Origin: JANQIV01 sp050117315
GTDB lineage: Bacteria; Bacteroidota; Ignavibacteria; Ignavibacteriales; Melioribacteraceae
Length of the DNA: 33,463 nucleotides
Assembly: GCA_050117315.1 (NCBI GenBank)
Contig: JASFMY010000073.1
Span: forward strand, 1-33,463
Direction of reading: 5' to 3'
The notes below the pieces were generated by a model. That model did not search any database and was not told the DNA's origin. It saw only the letters and a program-made list of their open reading frames with translations. Position numbers and translations under genes: made by a program. Shown piece by piece: positions 7,684 to 16,600 of the stretch (its first letter is position 1; each line of letters starts with the position of its first letter).

Positions 7684-8295
7684 GTGATAAAAAATTACCT
7701 TAAAGTAGCCTTTCGTAGTTTATTAAAAAATAGAAATACATTAATCATAAATATACTCGGTTTGGGAATAGCCATATTCGCAAGTATACTGATTTTCCTG
7801 TATGTAAATTTTGAGTTTTCTTACGACTCATTTCATTCCAATAGCGACAGAATTTACAGGGTTGTTCTTGAAGATAACAACCTGGGCGTAAGTGAGAACG
7901 AAGCCGGGATAACGTTTATCGCTTTGGGTCCGGAACTGAAATCGAGACTTCCGGAAGTTGAAGAACAGATTAGAATTTACAAAAGCGGAAGAGAACTTCT
8001 AACTTTAAACGAAACCGAATCATATTACACCGAAGACCTGGCATACACTACATCCGAGCTGTTTGACGTATTTGATTTCCCTCTTATCCAGGGCGATAAA
8101 GAAACGGTTTTGTCAAGACCGAGAACTGCCGTTCTTAATAAAACATGGAAAGAAAAATTGTTCGGTAATCAAAATCCAATCGGTAAACCAATTTTTCTGA
8201 GGAAGAGAAGGTATCGTGAAATATTCTCTTGCGGAAATCGGCAATTACAGTTATTTGGGGAATTGCACATTTATTTCCAACTAAAAATGTTGTGA
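7684..8295 (+). pseudogene. truncated ABC-transporter permease (MacB/FtsX type)
   Basis: A GTG start at 7684 follows a strong ribosome-binding site (GGGGAGGA). The product begins MIKNYLKVAFRSLLKNRNTL, then a membrane helix (INILGLGIAIFASILIFLYV) and FSYDSFHSNSDRIYRV. This is the typical start of the ~800-residue permeases with a MacB-type periplasmic core domain. Similarity runs to about ...LFGNQNPIGKPI (about 8195) and then stops: the remaining ~30 codons are low-complexity reading of the next gene in another frame. The rest of the periplasmic domain and the three C-terminal FtsX membrane helices are missing. No ATPase gene is adjacent. I infer a deletion that joined the first fifth of the permease to the small gene that follows. 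Confidence 0.78.
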
Positions 8296-8582
8296 GAAAC
8301 TTCGGTGATATTTCCAAAGACAATAAGCACATAATTACAATGGAATGGATAATTGAAGGAGTTGTACTAATATTTATCGGCGCAATTACAATCGGTGTAA
8401 CTATTGTTGATTTCTCGAGTGATGTTTCTGCTTTCGTTTACTATGCGTTATCAATTGTATTATTAATTCTTGTCATTATCTCTTTATTCACCGGATTCAA
8501 GGTGAATTATCTACCGTTTAAATTGTGCCCGTTGCTGTTTACAGTTTCAGCAATATTGATTTTGCTTGGCGGTATGACTTGA
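8229..8582 (+). CDS. small four-helix membrane protein, start uncertain
   Basis: About 117 residues with four predicted membrane helices (ITVIWGIAHLFP; EGVVLIFIGAITIGVTIV; FVYYALSIVLLILVIISLF; LCPLLFTVSAILILLGG). The block WGIAHLFPTKNVVRNFGDIS followed by IITMEWIIEG is familiar from small uncharacterised integral membrane proteins; no function is assigned. The open frame begins with TTG at 8229 without a ribosome-binding site. A better-placed GTG at 8216 (MKYSL) sits after GAGGAAGAGAAGG but is one base out of frame, so a one-base indel in the first five codons is likely. The gene may therefore be slightly broken or use the weak TTG. It follows the permease remnant directly. Confidence 0.6.
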   Translation: MRKSAITVIWGIAHLFPTKNVVRNFGDISKDNKHIITMEWIIEGVVLIFIGAITIGVTIVDFSSDVSAFVYYALSIVLLILVIISLFTGFKVNYLPFKLCPLLFTVSAILILLGGMT

Positions 8583-8639
8583 TAGTTTATAATATTATCT
8601 TTAAGATTGACCAAAAGTCAACTCAAAAAAGGAGAATAA

Positions 8640-9260
8640 ATGAATAATTCAGAACCAAACAAAAGCCGTAGAAAATTTATTACATGCACACTACCCCTTT
8701 GTGCTGTAGCTTGTTTCTTAAAAGGAAACGAAACTCTATTTGCTCAATCTAAAGAGAAAAGCGACAAACAAGACGGTCACAAGTTCGATAAAAAATCCGA
8801 CCGTGAACTAACCGTTGCAGACTATTTTAATACACGTTACAGTGAGTTCATCAAACTTGCCAAAATAATGGAAAAGGAATTGGGTAAAGAAAAAGTAATA
8901 GCAGTCTTAAAAGAAAATACAAAAGAACGCGCTTTTAATCTTGGACAAGACCAGGCAAAGAAAATAGGCTCAAATAGTCTGCAGGATTATGTAAAACAGT
9001 TCCGCCCGCCTGCTTATAAAAATTTGCTGACCCACGAAATAGTTGAAGACACTGATACTGCTTTTGAAATTAAAGTAACAGAATGTATCTGGGCAAAAAC
9101 TTTTAGTGATGCTGATGCGGGAGATATTGGTTTCGCGCATATCTGTTTCGGCGATTACAGCTGGACTGAAGGCTTTAATACCAAAATGAAAATGGTGAGA
9201 GACAAAACATTAATGGAAGGTCACGATTGCTGCAATCACCGTTATGAATTGAAGGCATAA
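8640..9260 (+). CDS. Tat-exported ATC-hydrolase-like protein
   Basis: A 206-residue protein with a twin-arginine signal (KSRRKFITCTLPLCAVACFL) and a probable cleavage after LFAQ at about residue 36. The mature part matches the L-2-amino-thiazoline-4-carboxylate hydrolase-like family (PF14196): a helical front half, then IKVTECIWAKTF, and the C-terminal signature MKMVRDKTLMEGHDCCNHRY, in which the EG-x-x-C-x-x-RY pattern with its Cys carries the family's likely active site. In cysteine biosynthesis the named enzyme hydrolyses ATC, but many exported family members have unknown substrates, so the reaction is not assigned here. It is preceded by a strong ribosome-binding site (AAAAAAGGAG). It stands alone between the small membrane-protein gene and the TIR/radical-SAM locus. 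Confidence 0.82.
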   Translation: MNNSEPNKSRRKFITCTLPLCAVACFLKGNETLFAQSKEKSDKQDGHKFDKKSDRELTVADYFNTRYSEFIKLAKIMEKELGKEKVIAVLKENTKERAFNLGQDQAKKIGSNSLQDYVKQFRPPAYKNLLTHEIVEDTDTAFEIKVTECIWAKTFSDADAGDIGFAHICFGDYSWTEGFNTKMKMVRDKTLMEGHDCCNHRYELKA

Positions 9261-9338
9261 TTTAGTCATGGGCCGCCAAAAATTACTTCTCCTTCATCTC
9301 ACCTTTTTCATTTAATTTTAAAGATAAAAAAGGACATC

Positions 9339-9371
9339 ATGTACGCCAACAACTTAAATTTTATTAGTTGA
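9339..9371 (+). other. ten-codon mini-ORF upstream of the TIR/radical-SAM gene
   Basis: ATG at 9339, preceded by AAAAAAGGA, opens a ten-residue peptide MYANNLNFIS. It is followed by two more tiny frames: 9378-9401 (MLASLSS) and 9402-9464 (20 residues). The third starts right after the second's stop, and its TAA overlaps the ATG at 9464 (TAATG). In AT-rich DNA such frames are common. A leader peptide or a short substrate of the radical-SAM enzyme is conceivable but unsupported. Nothing else was recognised between 9261 and 9508. Confidence 0.15.
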
Positions 9372-9508
9372 ATTTTGATGCTTGCATCATTATCTTCTTA
9401 AATGATTTTACAGAGAATACTTCTTTATTCAGAATATGTTTTCTGTTCTCATCAAGGCTTTTAATGGATTTAGTAGTCCTTTTTGAAAAAATATTTTGGG
9501 GTAAAACA

Positions 9509-12421
9509 GTGAGCGAAATTTTTATTAGTTATGATCATGAAGATGTAGAATTAACACAAAAAATTGAAAAATTTTTACATAAAAAAGATATAAATATTAA
9601 GTCTGATAACTCTCTTATTGTTGGAGGGAATGTATACGACTTTGTAAATTCAGCCGTTAGCGAATGCAAGGGGTTTATTTTAATTATTTCCCCGGCATAT
9701 TTAAATAATAGAAGATATGCAAGAACAGAACTTAAGGAAATCATTACAAGGAGTATTTATTCTGATATAAGAATTATTCCTATTATAACAGATAGAAGTA
9801 TTTCTACCACTCATTTGCCATTTGGGCTGGCATCAATTAACTATTACTACATTGATTCGGAAAACTTTGAAACAGTACTTACTACAATTTCCGAAGAGAT
9901 AAAAGATATAATCCCAGGATCGTTTTATGAAGATCAGAATGATTTTAAGACATGGTTCCCTTCTGAAAGAAGAATAAGAATTCAAGCATCAGTAGTTTGT
10001 TCCCAAAAATGCGAAGGCTGCCATTGGGATGATTTTCCAAGAAACAATAATTCCGATGATGACGAAATTATCTATGAAGTATCAAGCTCTGTGAAAGTAA
10101 TTATGGAAAAATTAAAACTAGCTGAATCAAGTACACAATTTTATCCGCGCCCTAATATTGAATTCGCCTTAACAGGTGGAGAACCATTATACAATAATAG
10201 CGAAGAAATAGGCTGGAAAGATCTGGCAAGAATTTATCCGAAAAAAACTTTTTTAATTACAAACGGTAGATTTATTGATAACCAGTTGCTGCCGTACCTT
10301 AGAGAACAAATGCAAATAGGTAATTTGGAACCTCTAAAAGCTATCAGGATCCATTATCCATACGTAAACGGCAGTAGAGAATACGTTTCAGTAGATAACG
10401 AAAATATTACTATCTATATAAAAAAAGTTAGACATAATATAGAATTGCTTATTGATTTTTTAATAAGACATAAGCAGGAAATAAAAAGTATTGATATAAG
10501 ATTTAACAGAATGTTTAATGGCATGAGAGATAACATAGACCTGGAAAATTTAGATAATTACATTTCAGGAATAGAAAGAACATTTGAGAATGGAATAAGA
10601 AACGGTATTATAAGAGGAATTGCGCTAATTGAACCTTTTCCCAAAAAGAATATTAATTTTGATATTTTCAAACTCGCTGAAGATTACAAAATTTTAAACG
10701 CAATTCCATCTTTTGATCCTGATGAGACTTATAGAAAAAAATCATTAACTATAAATAAGTTAAAAATAGAATTTATTAAACTTAACTGTGGTATAACCGA
10801 TGACATTGTTGGGCGATGTTTTAATTGCGTTAAAGATCAGGACATATCAATATGTGCAGATGGCAGAATAAAAATATGTACCGGTTATAATGACAAATTA
10901 AGACCTCAGTATTCATATACTCATTTTAATAGTAATCAACCATTAATTGGTATAGCAGGAGCTATTAAAAGAAAATATGGTTTCATAGGATTTTATAATA
11001 TTTTTTCAAAAATTATAAATTATTTAAGAACTGAAAAAATTGAAATGACTATTCCCGTATTTTATTCCGGAAGAATAAGATTTACAAATAGCATCTTATT
11101 TGACGAAAAAAACAACGGTCTGCAAGAAATAACAAATGCAATACTAAAAGGAAATATTAATTACTGTAAATTATATGAAGAAGGGCTTCATCCGGAAAAA
11201 GAACATTACAGCTCAATTATTTTCTGCACACAATTAGGGTGGGTAGCATACAGGCTACTCAAAAAAATTATCAATACAAAAGAAAGTGAAAAGAAAAAAA
11301 TTCTATTTCAAAAAATGAACGCTGCCTTGTTGCTACTTGCGTATTTTAGTGTTGATGAAGACCTTTTTTCAACTGCCCGGACAAAAATAGTTCAGGGAAT
11401 GCTTCCAATACTTTTGAAGAGATTTTCAGAGATACCTACTGGCGAATTAAACTCAGAGTTTATCGAATATTCATCATATTATCTTGGCACATTGCTATTT
11501 GAAAATTCTGCTTTGGATGATGTTGAATTTTATCTAAATAATGAGATTTTGAAGAGTGCAATTAAACTTAATGAAGCCGTCGGCATATCATATCTACTTG
11601 GCTGCATTTCCCGTCAAAGAATAAAAGAATTTGGTGATATAGAATGTAATAATGCTCTAAAATACTTTGAGCTTGCTTTTGAAAATGCCAATAAAAAAAT
11701 TGAACACGACGATGAATACGAATGGTTCTATAGAGAAATTCTTGTTGAAGCCAGAAGAAGCAGCGCAACAATAATGAAAAAATCAAATGATAAAAAAATC
11801 ATTGAGGAATCGGAAGAAGAATTTCGACAGGCAAATTATCTTGCAAATATTTACCAAACTAAATTAAGATATCACGCATTATTTAGCGACGGATATAAGG
11901 CTTTAGTTCATTATTTTAAAACTGAATATAATAAAGACACATTACCAATAAATGGTTGGGATGGCCACAAGAAACTATCAGAATCAGTTACTCTGAATTC
12001 GGATTTCTATGCTTCATTGATTCGACTCGGATTATTAAATATTGCACTTATGAATATCCATCTTGCTAGAGAAAACCTTAAGTTATCAAATTTATTTTTC
12101 GAAAAGAGAGGATTATTAACAGACCAGGAATATTTAAACAGTATACTTAGCGAATTACTCTTGTGGTCTGTATCAATAGACCCAAGAAATCCGCCAAGAA
12201 TAGATGAAAACCAAATCCTAGCATCCCGGAAAATTGGTCCGAGAGATATTAAGTGCGTTAATGACGATGCTAAGTTCTTTGGAATGATTTTAGAAAATCC
12301 TAAATTCAAATCATATATTAAAAAGAAATCTCCTAGAGACATAAAAAAAATAAAACGTATTTTAGACGATTATATAAAATTTACTGACAATCTTTACCAA
12401 CTATTACAGAGCAAAAAATGA
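9509..12421 (+). CDS. TIR domain - radical SAM enzyme - helical-repeat fusion protein
   Basis: A 970-residue three-part protein. (1) TIR-type domain, about 1-135: SEIFISYDHED at the start, FILIISPAYLNNRRYARTEL, where Glu74 occupies the position of the catalytic Glu of NAD-cleaving TIR domains. (2) Radical SAM domain, about 155-460: Cys164, Cys168 and Cys171 in CSQKCEGCHWD (the CxxxCxxC iron-sulfur motif), FALTGGEPLYN at about 220-230 for SAM binding, and a second Cys set (427, 437, 440, 449, 457; ICADGRIKICTGY) as in enzymes with an auxiliary cluster. (3) About 480-970: helical, TPR-like, no family recognised. The GTG at 9509 follows TTGGGG and begins exactly at the TIR fold; an ATG at 9464 would add 15 hydrophobic residues. 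Its stop overlaps the ATG of a VOC gene (ATGA), so the two are coupled. Substrate unknown. Confidence 0.88.
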   Translation: MSEIFISYDHEDVELTQKIEKFLHKKDINIKSDNSLIVGGNVYDFVNSAVSECKGFILIISPAYLNNRRYARTELKEIITRSIYSDIRIIPIITDRSISTTHLPFGLASINYYYIDSENFETVLTTISEEIKDIIPGSFYEDQNDFKTWFPSERRIRIQASVVCSQKCEGCHWDDFPRNNNSDDDEIIYEVSSSVKVIMEKLKLAESSTQFYPRPNIEFALTGGEPLYNNSEEIGWKDLARIYPKKTFLITNGRFIDNQLLPYLREQMQIGNLEPLKAIRIHYPYVNGSREYVSVDNENITIYIKKVRHNIELLIDFLIRHKQEIKSIDIRFNRMFNGMRDNIDLENLDNYISGIERTFENGIRNGIIRGIALIEPFPKKNINFDIFKLAEDYKILNAIPSFDPDETYRKKSLTINKLKIEFIKLNCGITDDIVGRCFNCVKDQDISICADGRIKICTGYNDKLRPQYSYTHFNSNQPLIGIAGAIKRKYGFIGFYNIFSKIINYLRTEKIEMTIPVFYSGRIRFTNSILFDEKNNGLQEITNAILKGNINYCKLYEEGLHPEKEHYSSIIFCTQLGWVAYRLLKKIINTKESEKKKILFQKMNAALLLLAYFSVDEDLFSTARTKIVQGMLPILLKRFSEIPTGELNSEFIEYSSYYLGTLLFENSALDDVEFYLNNEILKSAIKLNEAVGISYLLGCISRQRIKEFGDIECNNALKYFELAFENANKKIEHDDEYEWFYREILVEARRSSATIMKKSNDKKIIEESEEEFRQANYLANIYQTKLRYHALFSDGYKALVHYFKTEYNKDTLPINGWDGHKKLSESVTLNSDFYASLIRLGLLNIALMNIHLARENLKLSNLFFEKRGLLTDQEYLNSILSELLLWSVSIDPRNPPRIDENQILASRKIGPRDIKCVNDDAKFFGMILENPKFKSYIKKKSPRDIKKIKRILDDYIKFTDNLYQLLQSKK

Positions 12422-12837
12422 AATTTACAGTGGATCATATTTCCGTACAAACAAAAGATTTTGAAAATGCATTTACATTTTATACTGAATTATTGGGTTT
12501 TAAAGTGATTACCGAACCCTTTAATTTTAAAACTAGGAAACTCTGTCTTCTAGATGCAGGAAAAATAAAAATAGAACTTTACAGCGGTAAATCTGAATTC
12601 CCTCCGCCAAATGCTTACACAACTGACAGAGGGGGACTTGATCATTTAGCACTTTGTGTAGATAATATTTTTGAATCTATCGATTATTTCAAATCAAAGG
12701 GGATCAATATTCTTAAAGAACCTTTCAAACCTAAAACTGACGATAGCAACCAACCCTTTGTTTCATTTATTGAGGGACCGGATAAACAAGAGATAGAAAT
12801 AAGAGAGTTTAATAAAGACTGCAACAAATCAAATTGA
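12418..12837 (+). CDS. glyoxalase/VOC-fold metalloprotein coupled to the TIR-radical SAM gene
   Basis: A 139-residue vicinal-oxygen-chelate protein. The two babab modules are clear: KFTVDHISVQTKDFENAFTF with YTELLGFKV, and GGLDHLALCVDNIFESIDYF with FIEGPDKQEIEIRE. His7, Glu53, His76 and Glu127 fall at the four metal-ligand positions of glyoxalase I, so it looks like an active metalloenzyme rather than a binding-only relative. Known family reactions include methylglyoxal detoxification, dioxygenation and antibiotic modification; which applies is open. The ATG overlaps the stop codon of the 970-residue upstream gene by four bases, implying a shared transcript and a joint task. A palindromic terminator overlaps its stop codon. 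Confidence 0.88.
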   Translation: MKFTVDHISVQTKDFENAFTFYTELLGFKVITEPFNFKTRKLCLLDAGKIKIELYSGKSEFPPPNAYTTDRGGLDHLALCVDNIFESIDYFKSKGINILKEPFKPKTDDSNQPFVSFIEGPDKQEIEIREFNKDCNKSN

Positions 12838-12852
12838 TTTGTTGCATTTATT
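12820..12852 (+). terminator. hairpin terminator after the VOC gene
   Basis: TGCAACAAATCAA at 12820-12832 and its exact complement at 12834-12846 form a 13-bp palindrome around one base, followed by TTTATTT. It overlaps the VOC stop codon (12835-12837). It probably ends both the VOC transcript and the convergent metal operon, whose last gene stops at 12861. Confidence 0.7.
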
Positions 12853-12860
12853 TATATGAA

Positions 12861-13424
12861 TTACAATCCTATTTTCTCTTTTAACTTACCCTTCTCATTT
12901 AATCTTGTCATAAATTGTTCAGAATCTTTAAAGAATTTTTCATCACAGCCGGGGCAGCAGAAGCCGATTGTTTTTCCTTTGTATTGTACAGTCGGAACGG
13001 CAGGATCAACTTCTTCGCCCATAACGGGACAATTCTTATTCCAGATTTCAACGGCTGCGGTTTTCTCTTTATTCATTTTCATCTCATCTTTTTTATTATC
13101 CATCTTTTTCATTTCACCTTTCATCTGGTGATCTTTAACTTTAAAGCCATTCTTCAGCAAGTTGGCTTTAGCTTGTTCAAGGCTTACTTCTTTTAGTTTC
13201 ATTTCGCACAACGGGCATCTGCCTGCTGAATCCGAAACTACATTCCAGCACATTTGATCCTGGAATACTTTGCCGTCTTTGTTTTCATCAATAGCTTTCA
13301 AATCTATTTCACCTTCACGGACAATTGAATCCTTTTCCATTTTGTGATCTTTCATATCGTGTTTCATTTCCTGCGCAAATACTGAAATACTAACAAACAA
13401 TATTACCGCTATTATATTCTTCAT
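12861..13424 (-). CDS. exported heavy-metal-binding protein (HMBD + YHS/TRASH-like)
   Basis: A 187-residue secreted protein. A signal peptide (MKNIIAVILFVSISVFAQ) is followed by a Met/His-rich stretch (MKHDMKDHKM). An EF-hand-like DENKDGKVF runs into a heavy-metal-binding module (SDSAGRCPLCEMKLKE), then a Lys/Met-rich linker and a C-terminal YHS/TRASH-like domain with CPVMGEEVDP and FCCPGCDEKFF. The Cys and Met clusters suit Cu(I) or Ag(I) binding in the periplasm. The ATG overlaps the CusA stop by four bases, so it is the last gene of the efflux operon and may pass metal to the pump. Its first half is a close copy of the C-terminal tail of the CusB-like adaptor, except that the first metal motif (CPMDWD there) is altered to QMCWN here. 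Confidence 0.85.
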   Translation of the reverse strand: MKNIIAVILFVSISVFAQEMKHDMKDHKMEKDSIVREGEIDLKAIDENKDGKVFQDQMCWNVVSDSAGRCPLCEMKLKEVSLEQAKANLLKNGFKVKDHQMKGEMKKMDNKKDEMKMNKEKTAAVEIWNKNCPVMGEEVDPAVPTVQYKGKTIGFCCPGCDEKFFKDSEQFMTRLNEKGKLKEKIGL

Positions 13425-16400
13425 TTACTCCTCCTTTTTACTTTTATCTTGTTTTTTTTAATAAAATAAAATACCGCCGGGTAAACGGTTAATTCCATAA
13501 TCATACTAGTAAAAATTCCGCCTACCATTGGGGCGGCTATTCTCTTCATTACGTCCGAACCAGTACCTGCGCCAATAATAATAGGCAGCAGCCCAAGAAA
13601 GGTTGTCATTACGGTCATTATTTTTGGTCGGATTCTTTTCACCGCGCCTTCAAATATTGCTTCTTTAAGAGCGCTTAAATTTGTAAGCATTCCCTGCTTC
13701 TTAAATTTTTCATAAGCGATGTCGAGATAAAGCAGCATTACAACGCCGGTTTCCGCATCAACGCCGAGCAGGGCAATTATACCTACCCAAACCGCAACGC
13801 TCATGTTAAAACCCGCGAGATATAAATACCAAACAGCACCGACCAGCGAAAAAGGCAATGCCAGCAGTACTATCCCGGTTTTTGCAAACGACTTTGTATT
13901 AAAGTAAAGAAGCACGATAACGATCAGCAGCGTAAGCGGAACAACAACGGCAAGTTTATCGTTTGCTCTTTCCATGTATTCATATTGACCGCTCCAAGCC
14001 AATGAATACCCTACAGGAAGCTGAATATTTTTGGCAACGGCTTCCCTTGCATTTTCAATGTATGTGCCTACATCTATATCTTTAATGTCAATGTATACCC
14101 AAACATTGGGACGAGCGTTCTCGGTTTTAATCATGGGCGGACCTTTTTTAATCTTAAGCTCAGCTACCTGTTCCAAAGGAATACTTCCGCCCGACGGGAT
14201 AGGAACGAGCACTCTTTTAAGCGATTCTATATTTTGGCGGTAGTCTCTCTGGTATCTTAAATTAACCGGGTAACGTTCAAGCCCTTCAACGGTTTTGGTA
14301 ATGTTCATTCCACCGACGGCACTTCCTATTACGTTTTGCACATCCGTTATTGTTAAGCCGTAACGGGCTATTGCATCGCGGTTAATTTCAAAATCAATAT
14401 AATTGCCGCCCACAGATCTTTCGGCAAATGCTGATCTCGTGCCCGGCAGCGTTTTTGCGAGCTCTTCAATTTCTTTACCGATGTCCTGTAAAACATCCAG
14501 GTCTTTGCCTGCAATCTTTACACCGATAGGAGTTTTAATACCGGTAGAAAGCATATCAATCCGGGTTTTGATCGGCATAGTCCACGCATTGGTTAAGCCG
14601 GGAAATTGAATAGCATCGTTCAGTTCATCTACAAGTTTTTCCGGCGTCATTCCTTCCCGCCATTCTTCTTCCGGTTTCAACAATATCGTAGTTTCAATCA
14701 TGGATAGCGGCGCCGGGTCGGTTGCTGTTTCAGCCCTGCCTATTTTCCCGAAAACAGATTCAACTTCAGGGAAAGATTTTATAATCTTGTCAGTCTGCTG
14801 TAATATCTCTCTCGCTTTTGTAACCGAAATTCCCGGCAGGGTTGTAGGCATGTAAAGCAAGTCGCCTTCGTAAAGCGGCGGCATAAATTCCGAACCGAGT
14901 TTTGAATAAGGTATTATAGTTACTGCAATAATTACCGCTGCCGAAATTATAACCAGCCATCTTTTCTCAATTACAAAATCAACTACCGGGTGATAGATTT
15001 TTGTTAGTATTTTTGTCAGGGGGTTATCCTCTTCCTGCTTGAATTTTCCCCTTACAAAATACCCGATGAGCACAGGCACAATAGTTACGGCAAGAATTGT
15101 TGCGCCACCCATTGCGTATGTTTTTGTGAATGCAAGAGGTTTAAACAATCTTCCTTCCTGCTGCTCAAGTGTGAACACGGGCAAAAACGAAATCGTAATA
15201 ACCAGCAACGAATAAAATATTGACGGACCTACTTCTTTGGCTGAAGCAAGTACTGTCTCCCAGTGCGACCTCCTTTCACCTAGCGGCTTTTGGTTTTCAT
15301 CGGCGAGATGTTTATACGCGTTCTCAACCATTACAATCGATGCGTCAACCATTGCACCGATTGCAATAGCAATGCCGCCCAGAGACATTATGTTTGCATT
15401 TATACCCTGGAACTTCATAACTAAAAACGAAGCGAGCACCGCAGTGGGTAGAGTAAAAATAGCAACCAGCGAACTGCGTACGTGCAGAAGGAAAGCTATT
15501 ATCACAATTGCAACTATTATACTTTCTTCTACCAGTTTTTGGGAGAGGTTATCAATTGCACTGTTTATAAGTTCCGACCTGTCGTACGCGGTAATAATCT
15601 GTACATCTTCCGGCAGTGACGATTTTAGTTCATCCAAACGGTTTTTTACTCTTTCAATTACTTCAAGAGCGTTATCGCCGTAACGCATAACAATTATACC
15701 GCCGACAGTCTCTCCCCCGCCGTTCCAGTCTGCAATACCTCTTCTAAGTTCGGGACCTACTGTTACATTCGCTATGTCTTTAACATAAACCGGCGTACCT
15801 GTAAATGATGAATAATCAATTACAATATTTCTAATATCTTCTTTGGATTTTATATAGCCTAGTCCTCTTACCATAAATTCCATTTCACTTATTTCAAGCA
15901 GTTTCCCGCCGACGTCGTTGTTACTCTTTTGTATTGCCTGTTTTATTTTGTTTAAAGGAATATTGTATGAAGCAAGTTTTACCGGATCAATTTCAACCTG
16001 GTATTGTTTTACGAACCCGCCGATGCTTGCTACTTCCGCAACGCCTTCAAGCGAAGAAAGTTCGAACCGCAAAAACCAATCCTGTATTGAACGGAGTTCC
16101 TGCAAGTCTCTTTTATCGGACTGCAGCACGTATTGATAAACCCAGCCCAGCCCGGTTGCATCTGTACCAAGCTGCGGGTTTACTCCTGCCGGTAATGTTC
16201 CCTGCAGTGAACTCAAATATTCAAGTACCCTGCTTCGTGCCCAGTAAATATCTGTGCCGTCTTCAAAGATTACGTAAACCATTGAGAAACCGAAGAAGGA
16301 ATACCCACGCACGTCCTTTGCGAAAGGAACGGAAAGCATTTTGGTTGTTAACGGGTATGTTACCTGGTCCTCAACTATCTGCGGACCCTGCCCGGAATAT

Positions 16401-16582
16401 TCAGTGAAAATTATTACCTGTACGTCGCTCAAATCCGGGATAGCGTCAACCGCTGTATTTTTTAATGCCCAAATACCGCCGAAGATTAATGCAGCGGTAA
16501 GAATGATCACGAGAAATTTATTTTCAATTGACCACTGTATGATCTTACTTATAAAATTTTCTTTGTTATCATTTGAAATCAT
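13421..16582 (-). CDS. cusA: CusA/CzcA-type heavy-metal RND efflux pump
   Basis: Inner-membrane proton-driven metal exporter of about 1053 residues, full length for the family. The first membrane helix (FLVIILTAALIFGGIWAL) is followed by AVDAIPDLSDVQV, the hallmark opening of heavy-metal RND pumps. Family blocks follow: IAIGAMVDASIVMVENAYKH in helix 4 with the proton-relay Asp, GSEFMPPLYEGDLLYMPTT, and GVDAETGVVMLLYLDIAYE near the C-terminal helices. The ATG at 16582 has a GGAG ribosome-binding site seven bases upstream; the GTG four codons earlier lies inside that site and is rejected. The adaptor gene is upstream and the exported metal-binding gene overlaps its end. Cu(I)/Ag(I) is more likely than Co/Zn/Cd because of the associated HMBD modules, but this is inference. 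Confidence 0.94.
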   Translation of the reverse strand: MISNDNKENFISKIIQWSIENKFLVIILTAALIFGGIWALKNTAVDAIPDLSDVQVIIFTEYSGQGPQIVEDQVTYPLTTKMLSVPFAKDVRGYSFFGFSMVYVIFEDGTDIYWARSRVLEYLSSLQGTLPAGVNPQLGTDATGLGWVYQYVLQSDKRDLQELRSIQDWFLRFELSSLEGVAEVASIGGFVKQYQVEIDPVKLASYNIPLNKIKQAIQKSNNDVGGKLLEISEMEFMVRGLGYIKSKEDIRNIVIDYSSFTGTPVYVKDIANVTVGPELRRGIADWNGGGETVGGIIVMRYGDNALEVIERVKNRLDELKSSLPEDVQIITAYDRSELINSAIDNLSQKLVEESIIVAIVIIAFLLHVRSSLVAIFTLPTAVLASFLVMKFQGINANIMSLGGIAIAIGAMVDASIVMVENAYKHLADENQKPLGERRSHWETVLASAKEVGPSIFYSLLVITISFLPVFTLEQQEGRLFKPLAFTKTYAMGGATILAVTIVPVLIGYFVRGKFKQEEDNPLTKILTKIYHPVVDFVIEKRWLVIISAAVIIAVTIIPYSKLGSEFMPPLYEGDLLYMPTTLPGISVTKAREILQQTDKIIKSFPEVESVFGKIGRAETATDPAPLSMIETTILLKPEEEWREGMTPEKLVDELNDAIQFPGLTNAWTMPIKTRIDMLSTGIKTPIGVKIAGKDLDVLQDIGKEIEELAKTLPGTRSAFAERSVGGNYIDFEINRDAIARYGLTITDVQNVIGSAVGGMNITKTVEGLERYPVNLRYQRDYRQNIESLKRVLVPIPSGGSIPLEQVAELKIKKGPPMIKTENARPNVWVYIDIKDIDVGTYIENAREAVAKNIQLPVGYSLAWSGQYEYMERANDKLAVVVPLTLLIVIVLLYFNTKSFAKTGIVLLALPFSLVGAVWYLYLAGFNMSVAVWVGIIALLGVDAETGVVMLLYLDIAYEKFKKQGMLTNLSALKEAIFEGAVKRIRPKIMTVMTTFLGLLPIIIGAGTGSDVMKRIAAPMVGGIFTSMIMELTVYPAVFYFIKKNKIKVKRRSK

Positions 16583-16600
16583 TTTGATCTCCACTTAATG

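Noticed and set aside
9368..9508. Extended N-terminus of the TIR protein from the TTG at 9368
   Set aside because: The TTG has no ribosome-binding site and the extra residues are not part of the TIR fold; GTG 9509 (or ATG 9464) fits better.
15237..15683. A 148-residue plus-strand frame within cusA
   Set aside because: It is the antisense shadow of a strongly conserved pump gene with normal codon use on the other strand.
15934..16407. A 157-residue plus-strand frame within cusA
   Set aside because: Antisense shadow of the pump gene; no family features or ribosome-binding site.
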